Below, piece after piece: positions 24,755-34,023 of a DNA stretch of 64,000 nucleotides. Numbering within the stretch: position 1 is the stretch's first letter; each line of letters opens with the position of its first letter. Source of the stretch: an uncultured Eggerthella sp. (lineage in GTDB: Bacteria > Actinomycetota > Coriobacteriia > Coriobacteriales > Eggerthellaceae); NCBI GenBank assembly GCA_902464295.1, contig CABQIW010000002.1:18407-82406 (forward strand). The letters run 5' to 3'. Position numbers and translations under genes: made by a program. The notes beneath the pieces were generated by a model. That model searched no databases. It was not told the origin of the DNA and saw nothing but the letters and a program-made list of their open reading frames with translations.

Positions 24755-25186
24755 GTGAGCGAACTCTTAGGCGAATACCGTCACAAGATGGATGCCAAGG
24801 GACGCCTGTCGCTTCCTTCATCTTTCAGGAAAGTGCTCTCACAGGATCTCAGGATCACTCCTGATCCGGAAAACCAATGTCTGTATGTCTTTGAAGTAGA
24901 TGACTACTCGAATTGGGTAGAAGGACTCTTCGAAGGCGAAGGTGGTTTTGACGTTAGCAGCAAACGTAAGTCTGCTCTACGTAAGGTACTCAATTCTCGC
25001 GTGAGGAACTGCGAGATTGATAACTCGGGCCGCATCCACCTTACCCCCGCTCAGCGAGAGATCGCCGGGCTGGACAAAGACGTGGTGTTCGTCGGTGATG
25101 AAGATCATTTTGAGATCTGGGACGCGAAGCGTTGGGATGATTTCGTCGGCTCTGTCGATCTGGCATCGCTGATGAGCGAATCCTAG
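24755..25186 (+). CDS. mraZ: transcriptional regulator MraZ
   Basis: 143 residues from GTG at 24755, with AGGAGGAGG directly upstream. It contains two AbrB-like MraZ half-domains: LLGEYRHKMDAKGRLSLPSSFR at the N-terminus (D-x-K-G-R hallmark) and the second copy RNCEIDNSGRIHLTPAQRE. It forms a ring-shaped oligomer that binds the boxes before its own gene and controls the dcw operon. The longer open frame to 24665 covers promoter sequence and is rejected. First gene of the cluster, 10 nt before rsmH. Confidence 0.95.
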   Translation: MSELLGEYRHKMDAKGRLSLPSSFRKVLSQDLRITPDPENQCLYVFEVDDYSNWVEGLFEGEGGFDVSSKRKSALRKVLNSRVRNCEIDNSGRIHLTPAQREIAGLDKDVVFVGDEDHFEIWDAKRWDDFVGSVDLASLMSES

Positions 25187-25196
25187 AGCTTGCACT

Positions 25197-26168
25197 GTGA
25201 CAAACGAATATCGGCATATACCTGTTCTGCTCGATGAATGCCTCTCAGGTTTAGAGCTTTCAGCGGGCAAGACCTTTGTCGATGCGACGCTTGGTGGCGC
25301 GGGACATTCGCTCGAAGCAGCCAAGTTGATCGGGGCAACCGGTCACCTCATCGGCATCGATCAAGATCAGGTAGCACTCGATGCAGCAACTGCACGGCTT
25401 TTTGCCTTGCCAGACGAGATACGCCCAGAAATCGATGTCCTCTACGGAAACTTCGGTATGCTCGACGAATTATTGGTCGAAGCGGAAGTTCCACAGATCG
25501 ATGCGATCCTCTTCGATATCGGCGTTTCCTCTGTGCAGATCGATACGCCTTCTCGCGGCTTTTCCTTTAAGGAAAATGGCCCACTCGATATGCGGATGAA
25601 TCCGAGTAAACACACCATAACCGCAGCAGAGATCATCAACACCAAAAACGCAACAGATCTCGCTCGGATCATCCGGTCATATTCAGACGAGAAATGGGCT
25701 AACCGCATCGCGGAATTTATTGTGAAAACCCGCGAAAAGGCGCCTATCACAGAAAGTCAGCAGCTTGTCGAGATCATCAAGGCTGCGATACCCGCCTCTG
25801 CCAGAAGGAGCGGCGGGCATCCAGCCAAACGAACGTTTCAAGCGTTGCGCATCGAAGTGAACGGGGAGCTCGACATGCTCCGCAGTGGATTGGAAGCAGC
25901 GATCCGTTGGCTTGCTCCAGGGGGACGCATCGCGGTCATCAGCTATCACTCGCTCGAAGATCGCATCGTCAAAGATACTTTCAAAGAGTACGCCAAAGGT
26001 TGCACCTGTCCACCCGACCTGCCCGTTTGCGTGTGTGGAAACAAGCCGATACTCGAGATCATCACCCGCAAGCCCATCGTGCCGAACGCTGAAGAGGTTG
26101 CCCGCAATCCCCGAAGCAGGAGCGCGAAATTGCGCATTGCAAAGCGCCTTGATGAAGTATCCTCATGA
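25197..26168 (+). CDS. rsmH: 16S rRNA (cytosine-1402-N4)-methyltransferase
   Basis: 323 residues, GTG start. The N-terminal HIPVLLDECLSGL, SAM-binding VDATLGGAGHS, the FDIGVSSVQID block with SRGFSF, the LDMRMNP motif, and C-terminal ISYHSLEDRIVKDTFKE identify RsmH (MraW). It methylates C1402 of 16S rRNA in the decoding centre. Second gene of the dcw cluster, as in most bacteria. A cysteine-rich loop (CTCPPDLPVCVCG) near residues 270-283 is typical of many Gram-positive members. Confidence 0.96.
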   Translation: MTNEYRHIPVLLDECLSGLELSAGKTFVDATLGGAGHSLEAAKLIGATGHLIGIDQDQVALDAATARLFALPDEIRPEIDVLYGNFGMLDELLVEAEVPQIDAILFDIGVSSVQIDTPSRGFSFKENGPLDMRMNPSKHTITAAEIINTKNATDLARIIRSYSDEKWANRIAEFIVKTREKAPITESQQLVEIIKAAIPASARRSGGHPAKRTFQALRIEVNGELDMLRSGLEAAIRWLAPGGRIAVISYHSLEDRIVKDTFKEYAKGCTCPPDLPVCVCGNKPILEIITRKPIVPNAEEVARNPRSRSAKLRIAKRLDEVSS

Positions 26169-26238
26169 GCACGCAGTCCACTCACATCCTGCGCGTTCGC
26201 TCGTATAGAGATATAGTGCCGAAAGGTTGGTGAGAACT

Positions 26239-26706
26239 GTGGCAGGAGCACCCGCATATCGCTACGATACTGCCGTGCAAAGCCTGGTGCGTGAACACCA
26301 GCAGCCTCCCGTTCATGTTGTACCGGGGCGTAAGCATGAAACCCAACATGGTCTTACCGACTTCCATGTTCTTATCGTTAAAGTCATCGTTGCCGCTTTG
26401 GCGGTGGTGCTTTGCATCGGCTTCATCCAAGTCGGGCTTGCTTCGGCAGCGTATAGTGCAGCATCTGCTTCGAGCGAATTGCGCTCGGAGATCGCAACCA
26501 TGCGCTCCGATGGTCAATCGCTCGCCGTTCAGAAGAGCCTTATCGCATCACCGAGCAATCTGCGCACCATCGCTGCAGATCAGCTTAAGATGGCTGCTCC
26601 CGCAACTGCTTCAACGATCACGCTTGAGCCCGATGTGGTGGCCTTCGATGCGAGTGGCAATATCTCTCTTACGGAAAGCATCGCAGCTGTTGCCGCATTG
26701 GAGTAG
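26239..26706 (+). CDS. ftsL: cell division protein FtsL-like
   Basis: About 155 residues: a cytoplasmic tail of roughly 45, one transmembrane helix (LIVKVIVAALAVVLCIGFIQVG) and a short extracytoplasmic coiled coil ending with AADQLKMAAPA. This bitopic shape and the place between rsmH and ftsI identify FtsL, which recruits FtsW/FtsI with a DivIC-type partner; sequence conservation in this family is always low. Starts at TTG 26227, GTG 26230 and GTG 26239 are possible; the last fits GGTGAG as a ribosome-binding site. It ends six nt before ftsI. Confidence 0.82.
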   Translation: MAGAPAYRYDTAVQSLVREHQQPPVHVVPGRKHETQHGLTDFHVLIVKVIVAALAVVLCIGFIQVGLASAAYSAASASSELRSEIATMRSDGQSLAVQKSLIASPSNLRTIAADQLKMAAPATASTITLEPDVVAFDASGNISLTESIAAVAALE

Positions 26707-26711
26707 GTCCT

Positions 26712-28490
26712 ATGCCGTATTCGAAGAACCCCCGTTCGGGAAAATCTTCTCGTAACACTTCGCCTCGCATGCGGCGCAAGGCTCAGATGCCTGCGCCTTC
26801 TTCGTATACCACGCATGCTGCGGCTACGTTCGAGACGAGCCCGCACCGTTTGAGCATCTTGCTCGTGATCGTTCTCGCGATCGCGATCATCGTATTCGGA
26901 CGTTTGGTTTGGGTGCAGATCGTCGATGCGCATGCCATCGAGCATGCCAGCGATTCGCAGCGTACCGTTACGGTAGATGTCGAACCGCGTCGTGGAACGA
27001 TCTACGATCGTAATGGCGTGGTGCTTGCGACCACGGTCGATGCGTACAATTTCTTCTGTCATCCACATAAACTGCAAGACTCTGAGCAGATCGATAAGCT
27101 TGTAAGTGCACTGGTGCAGGCATGTGGCGGCAGCGCCTCTGAATACCGTGAGAAGATCGAGCAGGACACCAATTTCGTCTATCTGTTCAAAGGAGCGGAT
27201 GAAAAGCAGCTCGAAGCGGTAAAGGATCTGGGGATCGATGGCTTCGACTACGAGAAGACCAATAAGCGCATCTATCCGTGCGGTTCGATCGCTAGCCAGA
27301 TCATTGGTGTGGTGAACAACGAAGGCGAGCCCATTTCGGGTCTTGAGCTCTACTACAACGACATCCTTGGCGGAACGCCGGGCAAGAAGACCACCATGTA
27401 CAGCAAGGAAGGCGTGCCGGTTCCTGGTGCAACGAAGATCGAAACTGAAGTGGTGAATGGCCAGGATATCGTTATCTCGATCGATGTCGAACTGCAAGAA
27501 CGCGTTGAAAAAGCGGTGGTCAAACGAACTGATGAGGTTGACGGCAAAACGGGCTTCGGTGCAGTCATGAATGCTGAGACGGGTGAGATGCTCGCGTGCG
27601 CTTCAGCACCCACCTTCGATATCACCGACCTGTCTTCGGTGAAAGAAGGCGCAACGAACCTTTCCGGCATCTCGCTGCATTATGAGCCAGGTTCGGTATT
27701 CAAGCCGATCGCGATGCTCGCTGCGCTCGAAGAGGGAACGGTGGAGCCAGACAAGAGCTACTTCTGCCCTGCTGTTCTTGAAGTAGGGGATCATAAGATC
27801 ACCGACTCGCACGAACGCCCTGACAAGGACATGACCGCTACCACCATCATGGCTGATTCGTCGAATATCGGCATGTCCATGATCGCGAAGGAGCTCACCT
27901 TCTCGAAGTTCTACGAATACCTACAGAAGTATCGGATCGTCGAAGATACCAAGATCGACTACCCCGGTGCGGTGAACGGCTACTTAGCGCCGCGCGACAA
28001 GTGGACCGAGGTGCAAGGCTACAACATCAGTTTCGGTCAGGGTGTTGAAATGAGCCCGATCCAGATCATGCGCTTCTACGGCATGCTCGCCAACAATGGC
28101 ACGATCGCGCAGCCGCATTTCTTGATCGATGTGCCATCTAAGAGCGAGGAACTCGAATATTCTACCGAGAAGATCGTGGATAACGATTCGGCGATCGATA
28201 AGCTCGATGGCATGCTCGAGGCGGTCGTCGAAGATGGTACCGGCACGCAAGCGCAGATCAGGGGCTATCGTGTGGCTGGCAAGACGGGTACGGCGGAGAT
28301 CGCTAGCCCGAACGGAGGCTATAAGAAAGACGCGTACAATATCTCGTTCGTTGGATATCTGCCCGATGCTTCAACGAAACTCGTATGTTTCGTTGGTGCG
28401 AACGAAGTGCCCGGCGAACGGAAAACCGTACCTGCCTTTCAAGATATAATGGAATTTGCGATCGATCGCTACAACATCACGCAAGACTAG
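26712..28490 (+). CDS. ftsI: peptidoglycan D,D-transpeptidase FtsI (PBP2/SpoVD class)
   Basis: 592 residues: a basic cytoplasmic tail, a transmembrane helix at about 47-70, the class B PBP dimerisation domain with RRGTIYDRNG (93-102), and the transpeptidase domain with S328-V-F-K331 (catalytic serine), S384-x-N (DSSN) and K524-T-G. It crosslinks septal peptidoglycan together with FtsW. No PASTA domains follow, unlike PBP2x or SpoVD of some Gram-positives. It overlaps the upstream extension of murE but not its real start. Confidence 0.95.
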   Translation: MPYSKNPRSGKSSRNTSPRMRRKAQMPAPSSYTTHAAATFETSPHRLSILLVIVLAIAIIVFGRLVWVQIVDAHAIEHASDSQRTVTVDVEPRRGTIYDRNGVVLATTVDAYNFFCHPHKLQDSEQIDKLVSALVQACGGSASEYREKIEQDTNFVYLFKGADEKQLEAVKDLGIDGFDYEKTNKRIYPCGSIASQIIGVVNNEGEPISGLELYYNDILGGTPGKKTTMYSKEGVPVPGATKIETEVVNGQDIVISIDVELQERVEKAVVKRTDEVDGKTGFGAVMNAETGEMLACASAPTFDITDLSSVKEGATNLSGISLHYEPGSVFKPIAMLAALEEGTVEPDKSYFCPAVLEVGDHKITDSHERPDKDMTATTIMADSSNIGMSMIAKELTFSKFYEYLQKYRIVEDTKIDYPGAVNGYLAPRDKWTEVQGYNISFGQGVEMSPIQIMRFYGMLANNGTIAQPHFLIDVPSKSEELEYSTEKIVDNDSAIDKLDGMLEAVVEDGTGTQAQIRGYRVAGKTGTAEIASPNGGYKKDAYNISFVGYLPDASTKLVCFVGANEVPGERKTVPAFQDIMEFAIDRYNITQD

Positions 28491-28497
28491 GACGGCT

Positions 28498-29997
28498 ATG
28501 ATAGATCGAACCTGCGCAGAACTCTTCGACCACACACACGCTACGATCATCGGCGACGCCGATCGACCCGTCTTGGGGGTTGCGTATCGCAGCGATCAGG
28601 TAAGACCCGGAGATGCGTTCTGTTGCATCGTTGGCTTGAAAGCCGACGGGCACGCCTTCGCGCAGGATGCCGTCGATCGTGGTGCAACGGTATTAGTGGT
28701 CGAGCGCATGCTCGAAGTGAAGGGGGATAACGATGTTACCTTCATCCTCGTTAACGACACGCGCAAGGCAATGGCTCATCTTGCGGCTCACTTCTATCGA
28801 ATGCCAACTCAAGATCTTTCTCTCGTAGGGATCACGGGAACGAACGGTAAGACCACGACCGCCCATCTGGTCGAGCACATCGCTTCGACGCTGGGGAAGA
28901 CCACCGGCATGATCGGCACAGTGGGGATCGATATCGCAGGCAAAGCGCTGCCCGCCGATCACACCACCCCCGAATCGTGCGACTTGCAACATATCTTCGC
29001 TGAGATGCGCGATGCAGGATGTGAGGTGGTGGCCATGGAGGTAAGTTCGCATGCGCTCGATCTTGATCGCGTGTGGGATTCGATCTTTGCGGTCACTGCA
29101 TTCACTAACCTTACGCAGGATCATCTCGATTATCACAAGACATTCGAGGCGTATTTCGCTGCGAAACGTCGGCTCTTCTCTGCAGACTATCCTGCGAAAC
29201 GCGTTGTCAACATCGATAGCACGTGGGGAGAGCGACTCGTTGCCGACGTGCTCGAACAGGGCGATGAAGTGATCACGACCGGATTTGCCGAGAACGCCGA
29301 TATCCATCCGATCGAGATCGCCTATGATGTTGCGCGCACCCGCATCGTGCTTGGTGTGTGTGGGGAAGCGATCGCCTTCGAGTATCCGCTCGTGGGAAAA
29401 TTCAATGTGGAGAACGTGATGACCGCCTTTGGTATCGCGCTCGAACTCGGCTTCGCGCCGCATGATATCGCACGCGCCTTGAGCGATGTGCCGCCGGTGC
29501 CAGGACGCATCGAGCACGTGATGCTTGGTCCAGGCGAAGGCAGCGATCGCGCGCGTAAGATCGCGGTGTACGTCGACTACGCCCACACGCCCGATGCGAT
29601 CGAGAAAGCGCTCGCGTCGGTCAAGCAGCTTACGAAGGGCAAGACCATCGTCGTGTTCGGTTGTGGAGGCGATCGCGACGCGACCAAACGTCCGCTCATG
29701 GGCAAAGCTGCGCTTGCGGCGGACTTCGCGGTGGTCACGTCCGATAATCCTCGTACCGAATCACCCGATGCGATCATCGCCGACATCGTTGCTGGCATGC
29801 AGGAATGCGGCGAGCGCTTCAGCGTCGAGCCTGATCGTAAGCGCGCCATCGAGCATGCGCTCTCGCTCGCGCATCCGGGAGATTCCGTGCTCATCGCGGG
29901 CAAGGGCCACGAAGACTATCAGATCATCGGTACGACGAAGCATCCCTTCGACGACCGCAGCGTTGCGCGTCAAGCGCTCAAGGAGCTCGATCAGTAA
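28498..29997 (+). CDS. murE: UDP-MurNAc-L-Ala-D-Glu ligase MurE (third residue adding)
   Basis: 499 residues from the ATG at 28498. It shows the Mur-ligase ATP loop ITGTNGKTTT, the DHTTPES and EVSSHAL blocks, the carbamylated-lysine region, and GHEDYQ near the end. The specificity motif reads DNPRTE, the form found in meso-diaminopimelate-adding enzymes, whereas DNPA is typical of staphylococcal lysine-adding enzymes; exceptions exist, so DAP versus Lys/Orn is not settled. It follows ftsI by seven nt and precedes murF by three. Confidence 0.95.
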   Translation: MIDRTCAELFDHTHATIIGDADRPVLGVAYRSDQVRPGDAFCCIVGLKADGHAFAQDAVDRGATVLVVERMLEVKGDNDVTFILVNDTRKAMAHLAAHFYRMPTQDLSLVGITGTNGKTTTAHLVEHIASTLGKTTGMIGTVGIDIAGKALPADHTTPESCDLQHIFAEMRDAGCEVVAMEVSSHALDLDRVWDSIFAVTAFTNLTQDHLDYHKTFEAYFAAKRRLFSADYPAKRVVNIDSTWGERLVADVLEQGDEVITTGFAENADIHPIEIAYDVARTRIVLGVCGEAIAFEYPLVGKFNVENVMTAFGIALELGFAPHDIARALSDVPPVPGRIEHVMLGPGEGSDRARKIAVYVDYAHTPDAIEKALASVKQLTKGKTIVVFGCGGDRDATKRPLMGKAALAADFAVVTSDNPRTESPDAIIADIVAGMQECGERFSVEPDRKRAIEHALSLAHPGDSVLIAGKGHEDYQIIGTTKHPFDDRSVARQALKELDQ

Positions 29998-30000
29998 ACG

Positions 30001-31452
30001 ATGAGGCTCAATTCCAAACAGATCGCAGAATTAACGGGCGCTACCGTGATCGTCGAAGCGCTCGATCCCTCGCAGCTTGCGCTCGGGATCACGTGGGATT
30101 CACGCGATGTGGAAGAGGATTTCGTCTATGTGGCGCTTCCAGGAGCGCGTGTCGATGGGCACGATTTCATCGATGAGGCGCTGCGGAAGGGCGCTCACAT
30201 CATCCTTTGTATGCAGGGGGTGCCCGAGAGCACGTGCATCCTCGCACACGAGATGGGTGCTGCGATCCTTGAAGTGAGCTCGACCTTCTCCGCTATCACC
30301 GATCTTGCACGTGGATGGCGCGGCTTCATCAAGGGCACCGTGGTCGCGCTCACCGGTTCGACCGGCAAGACCACCACGAAGAATCTCTTGCGCGATGTTC
30401 TTGCGAGCACCTTCAAGGTGGTGGCGACCAAAGGCAACCAGAACAACGAGCTTGGCGTGCCCAAAACGCTTTTGGATGCGAATCCCGAAACCGATTTCGT
30501 AGTCGTTGAGATGGGCATGCGCGGATCGGGGCAGCTGCGAGAGCTCTGCGATTTCGTGAAGCCTGAGGTCGCGCTCATCACCAATACGGGCGAGTGCCAC
30601 ATCGAGCTTTTAGGCTCGCGTGAGGCGATCGCAGCGGCGAAAGCTGAAGCGGTCGAAGCGCTGCCTGCAGGAACGGGGCTTGCGGTCCTGAACTATGCAG
30701 ACGACAACACGCTTTTCATCTGCGAGACTGCACAAACAGCAAAGCGCAGCATTCGCGTGATCTACTTCGATGGCTCGGGAACCTTCGATGCTCAGACCAA
30801 TGAGGGCGTGCCTTGCGTATGGGCAAGCGACATCGAGCTCGATGGTGCTGGCTGTGCGCATTTTTCGCTCCATTTCCCCGGTGAAGCGAAAGCGCTTGCC
30901 TGTGAACTGGGTCTTCGCGGTGTTCATAATGTCTCGAATGCGAGTGCGGTGGCAGCGCTCGCTTGGCAGGCAGGGGTTGATCCGGCTCGTATCGCTCACG
31001 CACTCAAAGCATCCGCACCCGAAGCGGGGCGCCAGGAGATCCTGCAGGGCAAGGGTGAGATCACGATCATCAACGATGCCTATAACGCGAACCCCGATTC
31101 GATGCGTGCGTCACTGGCCATGTTTTCCGCGCTTAATGTGAAGCACAAACGCTATGCTGTATTAGGTGATATGGGCGAGCTCGGCAGTTTCGCCGAGGCT
31201 TGTCACGAAGCGGTCGGCGCGTTCGCTGCTACGCAAAAGCTCGACTACCTCATCTGTGTGGGGGAGTTGGCACGCTCTATCGCTCGTGGTGCGCTCGAGG
31301 CGGGTTTTCCCGCTGACCATCTCGTGTCGGTCGCGACGCGGGGAGAGGCGCTCAACGAATTGGATACCCATCTCGAACCAGGAGATGCCGTGCTGGTCAA
31401 AGCGTCTCACTCCATGGAGTTGGAACGCATCGTCAGGGGGCTATTAGCATAA
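30001..31452 (+). CDS. murF: UDP-MurNAc-tripeptide-D-Ala-D-Ala ligase MurF
   Basis: 483 residues with the three Mur-ligase domains: an N-terminal substrate domain (SRDVEEDFVYVALPGARVDGHDF), the central ATP loop ALTGSTGKTTTKN, KGNQNNELGVPKTLL, and a C-terminal domain with NDAYNANPDSMRASL and AVLGDMGELG. It adds D-Ala-D-Ala to the UDP-tripeptide, the last cytoplasmic peptide step. The stop TAA shares its last A with the ATG of mraY, so translation is coupled. Confidence 0.96.
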   Translation: MRLNSKQIAELTGATVIVEALDPSQLALGITWDSRDVEEDFVYVALPGARVDGHDFIDEALRKGAHIILCMQGVPESTCILAHEMGAAILEVSSTFSAITDLARGWRGFIKGTVVALTGSTGKTTTKNLLRDVLASTFKVVATKGNQNNELGVPKTLLDANPETDFVVVEMGMRGSGQLRELCDFVKPEVALITNTGECHIELLGSREAIAAAKAEAVEALPAGTGLAVLNYADDNTLFICETAQTAKRSIRVIYFDGSGTFDAQTNEGVPCVWASDIELDGAGCAHFSLHFPGEAKALACELGLRGVHNVSNASAVAALAWQAGVDPARIAHALKASAPEAGRQEILQGKGEITIINDAYNANPDSMRASLAMFSALNVKHKRYAVLGDMGELGSFAEACHEAVGAFAATQKLDYLICVGELARSIARGALEAGFPADHLVSVATRGEALNELDTHLEPGDAVLVKASHSMELERIVRGLLA

Positions 31453-32501
31453 TGCTTGCAGTATATGCACAGTATCCGACCTTCACCGTGTTCCTTGCGG
31501 TGTTCTTGGGTGCACTCGTTACGATGGTGCTTATGCCGTTTTGGATCAGGGGATTGAAGAAGCACCTGATCGGACAACAGGTCCGTGCCGATGGTCCCGA
31601 AAGCCATCTGGTGAAGCAGGGAACGCCCACCATGGGTGGCGTGGTCATGCTCGTGGCAATGGCGATCACGGTATTTTTGCTTGCAGCTCCGGAGCTCGAT
31701 ACCACCTTCATCATGCTGGCGATCATCCTCACTGGTGTGCTCGGGCTTATCGATGACGCTTCAAAGGTAGCGAAGGAGCGTTCGCTCGGTCTCACGCCGA
31801 AGGCAAAGCTCATTGGGCAGTTCCTCATCTCGACCGCGTTCGTGCTCGCGGTGGTCAATTGGCTCGGTGTTCCACCCACCATCGATATTCCCTTCGTTGC
31901 CACGCTCGATTTCGGCATCCTCACTACCACGCTTCCCTTCGACGTTCCCGCAGGGCAGTTCAGCATCCCGTGGCTCTATCTGATCTTCTGCGACATCCTG
32001 CTCATGGGGCTTTCGAATGCGACCAATCTCACCGATGGCCTCGACGGTTTGGCTGCGGGCACGGTCATGATGGCGATCCTCGTTATGGCGGCAATCGCAT
32101 ATCGTTTGGGTATGCTCGATGCGGCGCTCGTGGGTGCGGCTATCGCAGGTTGCTGCATCGGCTTTCTGTGGTTCAACGCCTATCCAGCCGATATCTTCAT
32201 GGGTGATACGGGTTCGCTCGCGCTCGGCATGGCGCTCGGCTGCATTGCCATCGTCACGAAGACCGAGGTCATCTCGCTTATCATCGGCGGGCTCTTTGTG
32301 ATCGAAGCGCTTTCCGTCATGATCCAGGTGTTCTACTTCAAGCGCACGAAGAAGCGCTTGTTCCTCATGGCGCCGCTCCACCATCATTTCGAGAAGCGCG
32401 GATGGAGCGAAGTGAAGGTGGTCGTGCGTTTCTGGATCATCTCGGCATGCTTCGCTGCTGTCGGATTCTGTATCTTCTTCGCCCAAACGATGGTAGCCTA
32501 G
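31452..32501 (+). CDS. mraY: phospho-N-acetylmuramoyl-pentapeptide transferase
   Basis: 349 residues with about ten transmembrane segments. It carries the MraY loop motifs: GTPTMGG, the LGLIDDASKV double-aspartate region, NLTDGLDGLAAG, FMGDTGSLALG with the nucleophile-near Asp, and the APLHHHFEKRGWSE histidine loop. It moves phospho-MurNAc-pentapeptide onto undecaprenyl phosphate to give lipid I at the inner face of the membrane. Its start overlaps the murF stop by one nt. Confidence 0.97.
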   Translation: MLAVYAQYPTFTVFLAVFLGALVTMVLMPFWIRGLKKHLIGQQVRADGPESHLVKQGTPTMGGVVMLVAMAITVFLLAAPELDTTFIMLAIILTGVLGLIDDASKVAKERSLGLTPKAKLIGQFLISTAFVLAVVNWLGVPPTIDIPFVATLDFGILTTTLPFDVPAGQFSIPWLYLIFCDILLMGLSNATNLTDGLDGLAAGTVMMAILVMAAIAYRLGMLDAALVGAAIAGCCIGFLWFNAYPADIFMGDTGSLALGMALGCIAIVTKTEVISLIIGGLFVIEALSVMIQVFYFKRTKKRLFLMAPLHHHFEKRGWSEVKVVVRFWIISACFAAVGFCIFFAQTMVA

Positions 32502-32541
32502 AGACAGGCATCATCTGCCCGAGCGAGAGGAAGGATCGTCC

Positions 32542-34020
32542 ATGAGCGAAAATCCATCGATGTGCGTGAACCGAAAAGCGGCTCCTGAAATACTGGGCAA
32601 GGTGATGGTGCTCGGTCTCGGAACGACGGGCCGGGCGGTGTGCGATTACCTTCTCACCCAGCAAGAGCGCCTTGAGGCGTTTTGCGTATATGCAGGCGCT
32701 TCTTCTGAGGACGCGCGCGCGTTCGCAGCAACGCTCGAAGCCGCTGGCGCTCAGGTCTTCTTCGACACGATAGAAGTTTCTGGTAGCTTCGATCTTTGCA
32801 TCGCGAGCCCTGGTATCTCGCAATTCTCCGATTTCTACCAGAACGCGGCTGCTCATGCGAAAGAAGTGATCAGCGAAGTTGAATTCGCCTGGCGTGAGAG
32901 CGCTGTCGATTCAACCTGGATCACCATTACCGGCACGAATGGCAAGACCACTACCACCGCGCTCTGTGCCCATCTTCTGCAAGTTCAAGGTTGGCGCGCG
33001 CAGGCAGTGGGCAACATCGGTGACACCTGTATCGAAGCGGTGAGCAAGGCCGAGACTGACTATTATGTAGCCGAAGTGTCCTCCTATCAGCTTGCCTCCA
33101 CCAAAGATCTTGCGCCTGATGTAGCGGTACTGCTCAATATCACGCCCGACCATTTGAAATGGCATGGCAGCTTCGAGGAGTACTGCGCGGCAAAACAGCG
33201 TATCTATGCGAACCTTGCGAGTAGCGGCGGAGTGGCAGTGATGGATGCGATGAACGATATCGTGCGCGGCTATGTGCGTCAGCTCAAGAGCATTCCTGCT
33301 GAAGAGCGCGGTTTCTCCTACATTCCTATCGGTACCGCTGAAGGGCTTTTCACCAGCATGGTCGATGCTTGCGGTTCTGAGAATGCTGCCTTCGTGGATG
33401 GTGCGGAGCTCGTCGTTGAATTCGATGGAGCAACGTATCCTCTCATCAAGATGAACGAACTGCAGATTCCTGGTGAGCATAACATCTCTAACGCGCTCGC
33501 TGCTGCAGCCGCAGCACTCGTAGTGGGTGTTGAGATCGATGAGGTGCGTGCGGGCCTGAAGAGCTTCACTGCGCTTGAACATCGCATCGAGGCATGCGGC
33601 GTTGTTGGCGGTGTTGAGTGCTATAACGATTCCAAAGCGACCAATGTGGATGCGACCCTGAAGGCGCTCGCTGCTTTTGCTCCGCGTAAGCCTATCGTGC
33701 TCTTGGGTGGCGATGACAAAGGGACTGACCTTGCTGAGCTTGTTGAAGTTGCGAGCGCGCATTGCAAGGCGGTCGTCTGCTACGGAGAAGCGGGTCCGCG
33801 CTTCTTGGAAGCATTCGCTGCTTCTACGCTGCCTCATCATGAGGCACCGCACATGGCTGAAGCGTTCGATAGAGCGCTTGCTCTGGCGGAGCCAGGCGAT
33901 ATCATTGCGCTTTCGCCAGCATGCGCATCATTTGACGAATTTACCTGCTTCGAACAACGCGGCGAGATATTCAAAGAGCTCGTAGCAGCTCGGGCGCGCG
34001 AGCGGGGAGGTTCGGCGTAG
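32542..34020 (+). CDS. murD: UDP-MurNAc-L-alanine-D-glutamate ligase MurD
   Basis: 492 residues: an N-terminal Rossmann domain (VMVLGLGTTGRAVCDYL), the ATP loop ITGTNGKTTTTAL, EVSSYQLAS, LNITPDHLKWHG, and a C-terminal GVECYNDSKATNVDATLKAL plus LLGGDDKG. It adds D-Glu to UDP-MurNAc-L-Ala. About 30-40 residues longer than the usual 450, mostly from extra residues between 60 and 130 and around 260-290. The ATG at 32542 follows GAGAGGAAGGA. Confidence 0.95.
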   Translation: MSENPSMCVNRKAAPEILGKVMVLGLGTTGRAVCDYLLTQQERLEAFCVYAGASSEDARAFAATLEAAGAQVFFDTIEVSGSFDLCIASPGISQFSDFYQNAAAHAKEVISEVEFAWRESAVDSTWITITGTNGKTTTTALCAHLLQVQGWRAQAVGNIGDTCIEAVSKAETDYYVAEVSSYQLASTKDLAPDVAVLLNITPDHLKWHGSFEEYCAAKQRIYANLASSGGVAVMDAMNDIVRGYVRQLKSIPAEERGFSYIPIGTAEGLFTSMVDACGSENAAFVDGAELVVEFDGATYPLIKMNELQIPGEHNISNALAAAAAALVVGVEIDEVRAGLKSFTALEHRIEACGVVGGVECYNDSKATNVDATLKALAAFAPRKPIVLLGGDDKGTDLAELVEVASAHCKAVVCYGEAGPRFLEAFAASTLPHHEAPHMAEAFDRALALAEPGDIIALSPACASFDEFTCFEQRGEIFKELVAARARERGGSA

Positions 34021-34023
34021 GTT

